Assembly: GCF_037975245.1 (NCBI RefSeq)
Contig: NC_092574.1
Coordinates: forward strand, 8,715,713 to 8,779,712
Origin: Apostichopus japonicus
Lineage: Eukaryota; Echinodermata; Holothuroidea; Aspidochirotida; Stichopodidae
Direction of reading: 5' to 3'
Length of the DNA stretch: 64,000 nucleotides
Positions 34,801 through 43,725 of this stretch are shown piece after piece (positions within the stretch are counted from its first letter, which is position 1; each line of letters begins with the position of its first letter). The notes under the pieces are model-generated. The model worked only from the letters and a program-made list of their open reading frames with translations. It was not told where the DNA came from and searched no databases. Made by a program: the position numbers and the translations under genes.

Positions 34801-36232
34801 TAATGTGAATGATATGTCATAGCTGGCACTGTTTAAGTAAGGTGAGTAATATGTTATAGCTGGGGCTGTTTAAGTAATATGAGTAATATGTCATAGCTGG
34901 TGCTGTTTTGGTAATGTGAATGATATGTCATAGCTGGCACTGTTTAAGTACTGTGAATGATATGTCATAGCTGACGCTGTTTAAGTAATGTGAATAACAT
35001 GTCATAGCTTACGCTGTTTAAGTAATGTGAATAATATGTCATAGCTGGCGCTGTTTAAGTACTGTGAATAATATGTCATAGCTGGCGCTGTTTAAGTAAT
35101 GTGAATGATATGTCATAGCTGGCGCTGTTTAAGTAATGTGAATGACATGTCATAGCTGGCGCTGTTTAAGTAATGTGAATAATATGTCATAGCTGGCGCT
35201 GTTTAAAAGTAATGTGAATAATATGTCATAGCTGGCACTGTAAGTAATGTGAATAATATGTCATAGCTGGCACCGTTTAAGTACTGTGAATAATATGTCA
35301 AATCTGGCGCTGTTTAATTAATGTGAATAAGATGTCATAGCTGGCGCTGTTTAAGTAATGTGAATAATATGACATAGCTGGCGCTGTTTAAGTAATGTGA
35401 ATAACATGTCATAGCTGGCGCTGTTTAAGTAATTTGAATAATATGTCATAGCTGGGGCTATTTAGTAATGTGAATAATATGACATAGCTTGCGCTGTTTA
35501 AAAGTTATTGTGAATTATATGTCAAAGCTGGCAAGCTGCATGCTCAGTATGGACACAAAAAGCCTCCCTTTTGATGTTTGCAAAGTTTTAACGTGGAAGT
35601 AATATCTACATAAAACAATTTTTTCCGAACATCAGTATTTGTAAAATTACGTTGTCTAATATTCACAAGAGGATTCAGAGTAGGTGAATACCTTGTGTAT
35701 ACCAGTATTATGGGTGGGTTGATAGAGTTGGTGGCTGAGATCAAAACTAGCACCTGAGAGGTTTTGTTGGTTTGAGTATGCAAGGCATACCTTATTTTTC
35801 CATGCAGAAGTAAATACACAGTCTTCCCAAAATGCAAAGTATTCCAAAATGAGCAAACACCATCACTTGGAAAGCCACCCTATGTTATATGTAAGCTGTT
35901 AGCCATTTTCCTCTCGCACCTACATATGTGACTGCCTAGCATCGTTTAATTAAGACATGCCCTCCTACATATGTGGCTGCCTAGCATCGTTAAAAATAAA
36001 TGCCCTCCAGGTCCTTGCCATGTAAGACTGAATACTTTGTCCAGAATTTGTCTTTGATGATGACAACATTGGAAAATATCTTGTCCTTTCAGGTATAGGT
36101 GCTTTGTATAACGGCCTCGTACCATGTGTGCTACGTTCCTTCCCGTCAAATGCTGCTCTCTTAGTAGCCTTCGAATACAGCCGTAAATGGATGATGGATC
36201 ATTCTCCGAAGATGGCATACGAGGACCCTTGA
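28883..36232 (+). CDS. SLC25A15: Mitochondrial ornithine carrier (SLC25A15/ORC1-like), five coding exons, 326 residues
   Basis: The join 28883-28994, 31129-31525, 33484-33656, 34201-34359, 36093-36232 has consistent phases and gives 326 residues plus TGA. It is an inner-membrane exchanger of cytosolic ornithine for matrix citrulline, serving the urea cycle. All three mitochondrial-carrier signatures are present: PFDTIK (48-53), PTELIK (145-150) and PIDVVK (249-254). Family-specific blocks include [31 protein letters not shown] and [12 protein letters not shown]. Counterparts of the human substrate-site residues E77, R179 and E180 appear as E96, R198 and E199. The counterpart of R275, mutated in HHH syndrome, is R295. 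The N-terminus is 19 residues longer than human ORC1. Introns hold a dead LINE and a 37-bp minisatellite. The paralogue SLC25A2 is a vertebrate retrocopy and unlikely here. Confidence 0.95.
29131..29675 (+). mobile_element. Degenerate CR1/L2-like LINE 3' end in intron 1 of the ornithine carrier gene
   Basis: Across three frames the + strand reads a classic LINE ORF2 C-terminus. [17 protein letters not shown] and [14 protein letters not shown] come first. After a frameshift come [18 protein letters not shown] and [10 protein letters not shown]. After a second shift comes [20 protein letters not shown] with [13 protein letters not shown] (to about 29550). A T-rich tail and AAACTAAAATAAAACTAAACT-like repeats follow to about 29675. 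Stops and frameshifts make it dead. It has the same orientation as the host gene. Confidence 0.88.
29676..31128. other. Intron 1 of the SLC25A15-like gene, remainder
   Basis: No additional exon is needed, since phase 1 joins directly from 28994 to 31129. It contains a short GTAT-type microsatellite near 30285-30297. The acceptor is TATAAATAG ending at 31128. Confidence 0.6.
31129..31525 (+). CDS. SLC25A15: SLC25A15-like coding exon 2
   Basis: A 397-bp exon encoding residues 38 (part) to 170 (part). It contains carrier repeat 1 ([11 protein letters not shown]), the substrate-site E96 in VGETAVLF, and the repeat 2 signature [11 protein letters not shown]. The donor GTAAGTATG starts at 31526. 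Confidence 0.95.
31526..33483. other. Intron 2 of the SLC25A15-like gene
   Basis: Contains an (AT)n microsatellite at 31814-31855 and C-rich tracts near 32425-32460 and 33419-33440. The acceptor is a pyrimidine-rich run ending TTTACAG at 33483. No other feature was seen. Confidence 0.65.
31814..31855. repeat. (AT)n microsatellite
   Basis: Twenty-one uninterrupted TA dinucleotides within intron 2 of the ornithine carrier gene; likely polymorphic. Confidence 0.95.
33484..33656 (+). CDS. SLC25A15: SLC25A15-like coding exon 3
   Basis: Encodes [20 protein letters not shown] onward, with the hallmark [15 protein letters not shown] segment (helix 4; R198 and E199 are the inferred ornithine contacts) and K-D-E-L-G at the end. 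The acceptor AG is at 33482-33483 and the donor GTAAGA at 33657. Phases 2 in and 1 out fit exons 2 and 4. Confidence 0.95.
33657..34200. other. Intron 3 of the SLC25A15-like gene
   Basis: 544 bp with a G-rich start after the donor. The acceptor is CTCTGCGGCAG ending at 34200. A small tandem repeat GACCCTTGGA lies at about 34130-34149. Confidence 0.65.
34201..34359 (+). CDS. SLC25A15: SLC25A15-like coding exon 4
   Basis: Encodes [20 protein letters not shown] and the third signature [10 protein letters not shown], then [11 protein letters not shown]. The donor GTAAGTTTG starts at 34360. Phase 1 continues into exon 5. Confidence 0.95.
34461..35533. repeat. 37-bp minisatellite in the last intron of the ornithine carrier gene
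   Basis: The unit reads GCTGGCGCTGTTTAAGTAAT followed by GTGAATAATATGTCATA (37 bp), with about 29 head-to-tail copies. Variants: GGCACT or GGGGCT for GGCGCT, AATGATATG or AATAAGATG, and some units a few bases shorter (for example near 34550 and 35237) or longer (GTTTAAAAGT). It lies wholly within the intron 34360-36092. No open frame or conserved RNA fold is evident. Confidence 0.95.
35534..36092. other. Remainder of the last intron of the SLC25A15-like gene
   Basis: Contains a short direct repeat (CTACATATGTG-GCTGCCTAGCATCGTT type) at about 35919-35992. It ends in the acceptor TCTTGTCCTTTCAG at 36092. Confidence 0.6.
36093..36232 (+). CDS. SLC25A15: SLC25A15-like coding exon 5
   Basis: Encodes [20 protein letters not shown], then [15 protein letters not shown] and a short tail ending Y-E-D-P. 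The TGA stop is at 36230-36232. R295 in V-L-R-S-F-P corresponds to human R275. Confidence 0.95.
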
Positions 36233-36860
36233 GGGAGCTTCCGGTTCGAAGGCCAAACCAGGAGATGTGCTTGCTGAAGAGCAGGTGTTGTGAGTTATGC
36301 TGGAGAGAGAGTGAGTGAATACAACAGACGGGTGTTAAAGGATGTGATATCTGGATACGAAGACGAGAGCTCAATCGGTCTGTCTTCCTACATGCAATGG
36401 CGCCCTCGCTCCCTTTTCCCATCCCATAATGTTCCGACTTGGATTCTTAAATTGTAAACGATGTTCCTTCCTTGATTTTCTGAATCCAAGAAAAAACTAA
36501 GTTGTCATATTCGAAATCATTCAAAGATAGTTTCTAATTAACAGTAAAGATAATGTCATCATAAGACGTAATGGTCTCTTTTAATCATAAACGATATTTG
36601 TGAGAAGTGACATTTACTATAACTCGGTTAACCTAACAGTTACGACTAGTCTTATAGTGGTATGGTATGGCCATTTTGATTCCCTGTAACCTGTATTCTT
36701 TTATTAAATTTATTTGTACAATGCCCACATATTTGTGGCCATATGTAGTCGTTTCGAGACAATCCTGCAAAAGGGTATTCATATTTATTTTTTTTTATCT
36801 TAATGTAATGTAATGTATCTTAATTTTTTCTTCAATAAATCTAAATTTTAAAGGACTTCC
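36233..36860 (+). other. SLC25A15: Probable 3' UTR of the SLC25A15-like gene
   Basis: Sequence after the stop codon. AATAAA occurs at 36834-36839, followed by an AT-rich region, giving a plausible 3' end near 36855. No earlier perfect AATAAA was noticed. Confidence 0.5.
36834..36839 (+). terminator. Polyadenylation signal AATAAA
   Basis: Canonical hexamer about 600 bases after the stop of the ornithine carrier, in a T/A-rich context. Confidence 0.5.
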
Positions 36861-38829
36861 CTCCACATTTATATATTAATTATCTGTGGAAAATCAAATA
36901 AACAATAAATTAGAAAATACTATGATTTGAAATGTTACCAGAAGAATGTACAGATAAAGTGACAGGTAGAGAAATATGAATTGATTGTATGTGATTGTAG
37001 AAAACCTCTCTTGAACTTTGAAACTCACTGGACATGTCTGCCTTTAGATGTTTGGTTTTTTAACACAATTAACCTTATAATTTGGAAAAGAATTAAACCT
37101 TAGAAATGGTCTCTTGGGTAAATTGCAAATTTAATGTCATTAAAATTTAAATCGATAGAATCAGTTTTCAGTGCAACCAATGAAAGATATCATTGGCCGT
37201 CCAATGTGACAGTTATACCTCGTATAAATAGGCTTAAAATATCACCAGTTTATATACTGCTATACAAAGACTTGATGAAGCCTTTAACTGAAAGCAAAAT
37301 TAACGCGATTTGAGACATGGAAATGGGTTGATGGTATACTTTACTTGTTTTAGTTGATATTTATTCACTATTTTTTATATGTTTATTTTAATTTTTTTTT
37401 TTTGCAAGGATATGACAATCCTGTTGGAGATTTAACTTAATTCCATCATTTCTGGTGGGATGATGGAAGATTAACAGATTTTCCCCCCCTGGGTACATTT
37501 TATCTTTCTATATAAATTTGTATATTGTCACCAGATTATTACACAGAGGAAAATGCAGCTGAGTTATAAAGACATTGTAAAACTCAGGCAATGGTGGAAA
37601 AATATTTCAAATGTTCAAAAGGCTATGCCTAACTTACATTTTTACCAGAAATATCGATTTTACTCATTGAAAAGCAAAGGACTGAAATATTGCCGTATTT
37701 GTTAAAATATTTTAAAGTTGTCGTCATGAGTGGAGGAATTATTTAAGAGACAATATTCATTTTAACACGATTTTTCATGTATATATTATTTGCTGTGTTA
37801 ATCTTAACTAACTAAATCGTAAACTCCAATCATGATAAAAGATGATCTTAGAATGAATCAAAAGAACAATTATTTTTTGGTGAAAGGCAAAAAGTGTCTG
37901 TTGTTTAATCTGTGTGTGCTAGTAACACAACTCAGTTCTGTCGAGAGCTAGCCCTGTTGTTGGGAATATGCAGTAATTTATTGCTACAAAATATTTATCC
38001 ATCTAGATTTATACATCTAGATTTATACATCAAGATTTGACAGTTTTTATAGCATTTGTTTTACTTTTAAATAATCATATGCAGAGTTTGTGATATCTCA
38101 TTGTTACTGGCTGCAAACATATAATATATACAATTATTGACTAACGAGAGTTTTGACCAAGAATCTTAAGTAGATTGTAAACCAATGGAGCTCTGTACTT
38201 GTAAAAGCTTCAGGCCATGATGTATGCAAATGTCATTTTATAAAGCTCTATGCATGCTGGGTATGTGAGTAAAATTGGATGGCAGGTCATGATGGTTAAG
38301 AAAGAGTTTTTTGTAAACCAGTATCTCAACCCAAACATCTGTGGGGGAATATTTGGTCCGATGTGACCCAGGAGCAGAGTTGTGGGGAGGGGGGGGGGGT
38401 GGGGAGGAAAGGTTCAATTTGTGTTAATGATGTGGCAAATGAGGTAATTACAAGTGGTCAGAATTATAAGGTCATTTACATAATTCGGTACTGCCGGTCA
38501 AACTACTGCTTTTCTTAGTGACTAGTTGAGATCATCTAGATTGATTTCTAGGATGGTTACTGACCATAGAAATGAAACTAAGTCTGTCAGCTGTATACTC
38601 CAATAGGGTTCAGTTCACGGTAACAACAGACTTGGTCAGAGGTCATCAGGAGGTCACAAATCATGGGTCAAAATATCTGACATATTGCACAGGTCATACC
38701 TACTACTGTAAAGTGGCAGCATATTGTGAACCACCTTTTTATGATCTCGTGGACTAAAATGGTAGAAGTGGATGATAAAAGTTTAATCTTAACATGTTAT
38801 TGTATTAGTTATGATAGTTTGATACAGTT
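36861..38829. other. Intergenic sequence, nothing assignable
   Basis: AT-rich. It includes a threefold CTAGATTTATACAT-type repeat near 38003-38035 and a G-run at about 38385-38405. No gene or element is recognised. Confidence 0.5.
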
Positions 38830-39022
38830 TGCTATTGTCCAAACTTTGTCCTTGATAGACAGAGCATAATTTGGATCCAATAACAACAATGCTTGTTGAA
38901 AGGTCCTTTTGAGATGTATGGTGGACTTGTCAACCAGATGTGCCTTACGGTCCCTTACCAATTCTGAAATCATGTTGTTTGTTTTTGATGTATAGATGAT
39001 CGTCATCAGCATATAGATTTAT
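38830..39022 (-). mobile_element. Reverse-transcriptase scrap with a YADD motif
   Basis: On the minus strand, 39022 down to 38987 reads I-N-L-Y-A-D-D-D-H-L-Y-I, matching the catalytic YADD motif of reverse transcriptases. A second frame stays open to 38809. Nothing else typical of a specific clade is visible, so this is a short, tentative non-LTR or other retroelement fragment. Confidence 0.4.
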
Positions 39023-39589
39023 CCATGGTAAGAATATGCTAGAATATGCTAGAGGGTGCATTCACGGATGTGTCTTGCACGTCAAATTAACCAGCATAAA
39101 TGTTCCAGCAAGTGACGATACCCCGAAATCGGCACTACAATAATTCTAGAAGTTTGTCAAGCTGTGACCAATTTTCTGGGGCATTTATATTTGAAAAAAA
39201 TTGATAGAAATTGTGCTGTATCGAGTAATTAGTCAGAAAATATAGACAATGTCGTGTTAATGATTCATTCTTTCTGTCAAATAAAATACATTGCAATTGT
39301 TTTTGCTGTTCCTGTAATCTATTTTTGTAGAAGGAGTGCCAGTCAATGAAATGCTCAATTTATCGTTCAAATTATGTCTCCATTTTTCTTCCCGTAATAT
39401 GACAGACTTAAATTTTGTTTTCATGAACTTAATACATTTTACAACCAGAATGCAATATGCATTGAGGTTTCGATGACTTCAATGCACTACACTTCTGCTT
39501 GTTAATCAGAAGTAGCTGTCACAATATAAATGGCCCGAACCACTATTTTGATGTACAATTACACAATGGCATGATAAACACAGGTCAGT

Positions 39590-39830
39590 ATACTGTACGT
39601 GGCAATACACACCTCCACCAGAAACAAGTATGAGAAGTATCCACGATTCCCAACGTTAGATATCATGTAAAGGGTTTTCAAGTTTGACCTATGGTGACCT
39701 CCAATGAGATTTGACCTCACGAGCAACAGATTCTTGTACTCAACATGACAACTCCATATACCATGTATGGAAAGTATCCATAATTTCTACCATGAGAATT
39801 CATGTCTTAGCGGTTTTCAGGCCTCGACAA
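39590..39830. repeat. Degenerate copy of the TGACCT-rich repeat family
   Basis: Contains TATGAGAAGTATCCACGATT, a GATATCATGTAAAGGGTTTTC-like block and TTTGACCTATGGTGACCTCC followed by a second TTTGACCTC. It has the same word order as the longer repeat at 61030-61722, so it is probably one old unit with part of a second. Confidence 0.5.
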
Positions 39831-41676
39831 TTTTTTTTTAAAAGTATTCGCTATTTGGCGACCGTGACTAAAAATCTACTCGCCACAAGGCCTATGATTG
39901 CTGTTCAAGTCTCCATAGTACAGATCTACAACATCAATTGTATCTGTGAAGAAAGATGCAATCTGCGCTACGTAATTGCACATTGGAAAATTATGTTTCT
40001 GTGCAATATGAAATTTAACCTTTTTCCACCAAAAGTATGAACAAAGTAAAACATGACGCAGAATCATAAATAAGCAGCTAGGCCTACTATAGTGTCTCAA
40101 ACAATTAAAAATAGGCCTACAAAATCTGTAAAATACCTACGAAGATAGCTTGACTTCTGTTTCATAAGGGCTCCTCTATTTTACTAGGCATACACTATAC
40201 AGTAACTAGGTGTGCACGAGTCCTACGCCTATACAGTACCCCATGCACTGCTACTTTGAACTGCTGCTCGATTAGAGCGACTGCGTACATTTTCCCCAAA
40301 TATTTATCTTGTCTTTTAGCTGCATATTGATGCGCGAAAACATATCGCTATTATTCAATTACACTGTCTAAATCAAAGCGATATTTTACGCAATGAAACA
40401 CCGAGGTTGTAAGAGCATCTATCTTTCAAAAATCATAGCAGCAACAACAGCAAACTTGTCTCAAAACTCCTTAAATCGTTCTATACTTTGCGAATTATGA
40501 CTGATGGCCGGGAGGAAAATTGCCTTAATAAATAATTAAGCAGATGTTTTGCCATCTTAAGTGTATTGGTATTCTGACTCGTTAAGCTTAGTAGAAACTT
40601 GATAAATGATATTTAGATCCCTTTGGTCTGCACATAAATGCTTATAAATTGGTGGAGGTCAGCATAGGTCACTTGAAAACCTTCGATAACAATAAAGGGG
40701 GGTGGGGGGGGGGGACTTGGATGAACTTTATACTTGATAGGTTGGTCCATATTAATGCAAGAACCATGCTGATCCCTTGAGGTCAGTATTGGTCAAGACT
40801 TCATTATAATGTAAGTAACGAGAAAGGGGAAGAGGAGGCCAGAGGCATTTCAGTTCAAAGCAGAGCTAAGCTGAAAAGCTTTGAAAGTGTTCCGCTTTCA
40901 AAGAGAAGGTTATGGATGCTATACTTACACTGATTGGGTTTTATTTTATTACAGTACAGAGTCAAGACAAGCAACAGTGTAGAATGGTTACAGAGTCAAG
41001 ACAAGCAACAGTGTAGAATGGTTATTCATTCATGAGTCTGTAATCTTACAAGTATCAGTTGAAGTGCAACATTATCACCACTGTTCAAGTCAGTCAAACT
41101 CAATGAAACATTTAATCTCTGGAGAGCTTGTATCCGTTTAGATATGTTAGTTTCATAAGAGATGTAGCCTATTTAATAATATCATCAAGAACCACCATGC
41201 AATGTTTGCATTTTTGGTTTAGATAGCCCACAGGTTGCTGTATGTTCAATGTGTTTTCCTTGCCAGGGGGTTGTGTGTTTTAGACACAATAATATTGATA
41301 TTATCTGCAAACATTTAATTCTAGGATCCTTTAATTTGGATGTGCAACATGTATGTCTAGAATCATACCTAGAAATGAATCTGTATTGCTGTAACATCAT
41401 TTGTGTTGTTAAATTTTAGGCACAATGGTGAGTAAATATCAAGTAAATCCTTAAAGTCAGTCCCACCAAAAAAAAAAGCTCCCTTTTGTTCCAAATGTTC
41501 AAAAGTGTGCAGTTAACTGTGTTAATACTGTTGCTAAGAAGTTGTTATGCTGTCGTTTGCTTGAAAAGGTCAATGGTAGTTCACTGTCTGTTCTTTAATT
41601 GGTTGCCTACTTTTAGCATATATTGATTGGGACAACATGATTTGGGACAGGTAGTTCAAGGATGTTAACTAGGGTG
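39831..41676. other. Intergenic sequence
   Basis: No gene is recognised. A G-run lies at about 40697-40713, with a 34-bp tandem duplication at 40957-41024. Confidence 0.5.
40957..41024. repeat. 34-bp perfect tandem duplication
   Basis: The unit CAGAGTCAAGACAAGCAACA followed by GTGTAGAATGGTTA occurs twice in a row, at 40957 and 40991, with no mismatches, indicating a recent event. Confidence 0.95.
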
Positions 41677-41906
41677 AAGAAAAAATGAACGTGAACGGAT
41701 TTGGCATGGAAAAGACTTTTTGGGTGTAGATATGGACCTAGGAGTTGCAGATTGGGGTTCCTGCGCGTCGATAACGTCATTTGGGCGAAATCGATTTTGG
41801 GTCAAGTTTGGCAAAAACAGCAAAGGCGATAAATGTTTATCTTTTCTGGTAGTTCGCTGATTACGCTGATTACGAATCTGAAGTTTATTTTGGAATTAGG
41901 TGTTGT
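41677..41906. repeat. Diverged outlying copy of the 761-bp satellite
   Basis: About 230 bp matches the monomer: GATATGGACCTAGGAGTTGC, GGGCGAAATCGATTTTGGGT, then AAAGGCGATAAATG and CTTTTCTGGTAGTTCG. The left arm of the palindromic cassette is absent; TTTGGCAAAAACAGC joins directly to the right arm. The copy is separated from the main array by about 550 bp. Confidence 0.8.
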
Positions 41907-42456
41907 GTGGGGGCGTGGGGGGCAAAAAACCTAGGGAGGGGGACAGGAACCCAAGGGGGTGTGCCCAAAAACAAACAATGAAGGGGCAATGCAAAGGGGA
42001 GTTGCATATTGGGGTTAGGGGAAACCATACCTACAGTTTCAAGACATAGTTGACACTTCACATGCGCCCTGCAAGAGCTAGGCCTCTTCAAAGGAGACAA
42101 ATCATGTGGTAAAAAACCGACATTTAGCGAAATCATGTACCCTAGAGCCTGAGGGAAGTGGCCTCGGACATGAAGTTGACAGTGCACCAACCTATGAGTG
42201 TCTTATACTCACTACTGATAACTTAGCTTGATTTCAGTTCGACCAAAGGTGGTAAAAAAACTAATCAAATGTTGACGTCCTTGTTAATAGGGTAGCTCCT
42301 ACCGGTGAAAAACAACTATTATTATGAGGGCCTCAAAAACGTATAAATTATGCCCCCTTCCCGATAATTAATGCTACCGTTGTCAAAACGTACATAGGCC
42401 TCTCGTCTCCATCATAACAAAAAATTACCCCTGTCACATACCCTCAGTGGTAAGGT
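41907..42456. other. Spacer between the outlying copy and the satellite array
   Basis: Starts G-rich (41908-41960). No gene is recognised. It could be unrelated sequence or heavily diverged repeat. Confidence 0.4.
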
Positions 42457-42750
42457 AAAAAGCCTTTTCCGGTCAGATAATTACACGAATCTCTCGAACG
42501 GAAGCAGATATGGACATGGAAGTTGCAGATTTGGGATCCCGAGCATCGATTACCTCCTGTTACGTCATTTGGGCGAAATCGATTTTGGGTCAATTTTTGG
42601 CCAAAACAGCAAGAAGTACGTACCCCTTACGGGTTTTTAGTTCAAAAAAACTTTTTGTCGAAAAGGCGATAAATGTGTATAATGTGTAAAAATGTGTAAT
42701 CAGCGTGTCGCGAAGAAATTTTACGACGAACAAAGGTTTAAAATCTTCTG
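42457..42750. repeat. Diverged left-edge monomer of the array
   Basis: It begins AAAAAGCCTTTTCCGGTCAG, jumps from ATTACACGAA directly to TCTCTCGAACGGAAGCAGAT (a deletion of about 170 bp relative to core units), and has a rearranged left cassette arm with GGCCAAAACAGCAAGAAGTA. From about 42700 it becomes regular. Confidence 0.85.
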
Positions 42751-43299
42751 TTGTTCCTAAAAGTTTTTCGCTTTTCTATTGTTCGCCTGAAGTTGCAAAC
42801 TGAGCGAAAAAAGTGTCATAAGAGGGCGCAAAGGCGATAAATGTGTACCTTTTCTGGTAGTTCGCGACACGCTGATTACGAATCTGAAGTTTATTTTCGA
42901 ATTGGGTACCAAATTGAGGTACTTTTTTAACTTTGCATGACAAAACACCTATTTTTGGCGCAAATAGACATGATATAGACAGAAAGCCTTTCCCGGTCAG
43001 ATAATTACACGAAATTGGTGTATAAGAAAGACAAGAGTGTCTTCTACTTCACGTCTAATTTTAATGTCGATGGGTGTTTCAGAGAGGACAAGAGAGGGGG
43101 CTGAAAAGAGGGGTTTTTCCAAATTTTGCACTTATAAAGAACAGTCACGTATTTCTATCTTGTACTTTGAGACCACGTATCTCCCGAACGGAAGCAGATA
43201 TGGACCTGGCAGTTGCAGATTTGGACTCCTGAGCATCGATTACTTCCTGTTACGTCTTTTGGGCGAAATCGATTTTGGGTCAATTTTTGTCAATTTTTA

Positions 43300-43725
43300 T
43301 TTGCGCCAAAACTAGGTGTTTTGTCTGAAAAGTGAAAAAAGTACCTCTTTTTGGTACCCAATTCGAAAATAAAGTTCAGATTCGTAATCAGCGTGTCGCG
43401 AACTACCAGAAAAGATCCACATTTATCGATTTGGCGACAACAAGTTTTTTCACGTCAAAAAAAGGAAGAGCCGAAAAACTTTTACGACGAACAAAGGATT
43501 AAAATCTTTTGTTGTCCCTAAAAGTTTTTCGCTTTTCTTTTGTTCGCCTGAAGTTGCAAACTGAGCGAAAAAAGTGTCATAAGAGGGCGCAAAGGCAATA
43601 AATGTGCATCTTTTCTGGTAGTTCGCGACACGCTGATTACGAATCTGAAGTTTGTTTTCGAATTGGGTACCAAATTGAGGTACTTTTTTAACTTTGCATG
43701 ACAAAACACCTATTTTTGGCGCAAA
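43300..43725. mobile_element. TA-flanked 426-bp near-palindromic cassette (first full copy; one per satellite monomer)
   Basis: The left end TTTGCGCCAAAACTAGGTGT is the inverted repeat of the right end ACACCTATTTTTGGCGCAAA, and the outer bases are TA on both sides (43298-43299 and 43726-43727). Arms of about 129 bp (43300-43429 and 43596-43725) stay complementary with few mismatches through GGTACC, GATTCGTAATCAGCGTGTCG and ATTTATCG. The spacer is about 166 bp. This looks like a fold-back or Tc1/mariner-type MITE captured and amplified with its flank. The same cassette recurs every 761 bp to about 60480. Mobility is inferred from the ends only. Confidence 0.7.

Noticed and set aside
34461-35533. 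37-bp direct repeats as a CRISPR array
   Set aside because: Repeats are contiguous without unique spacers and lie in an intron of an animal gene.
35946-36422. 158-codon minus-strand open frame
   Set aside because: It lies antisense to the last coding exon of the ornithine carrier and its 3' UTR. The plus-strand exon has splice sites and family motifs; the antisense frame has none.
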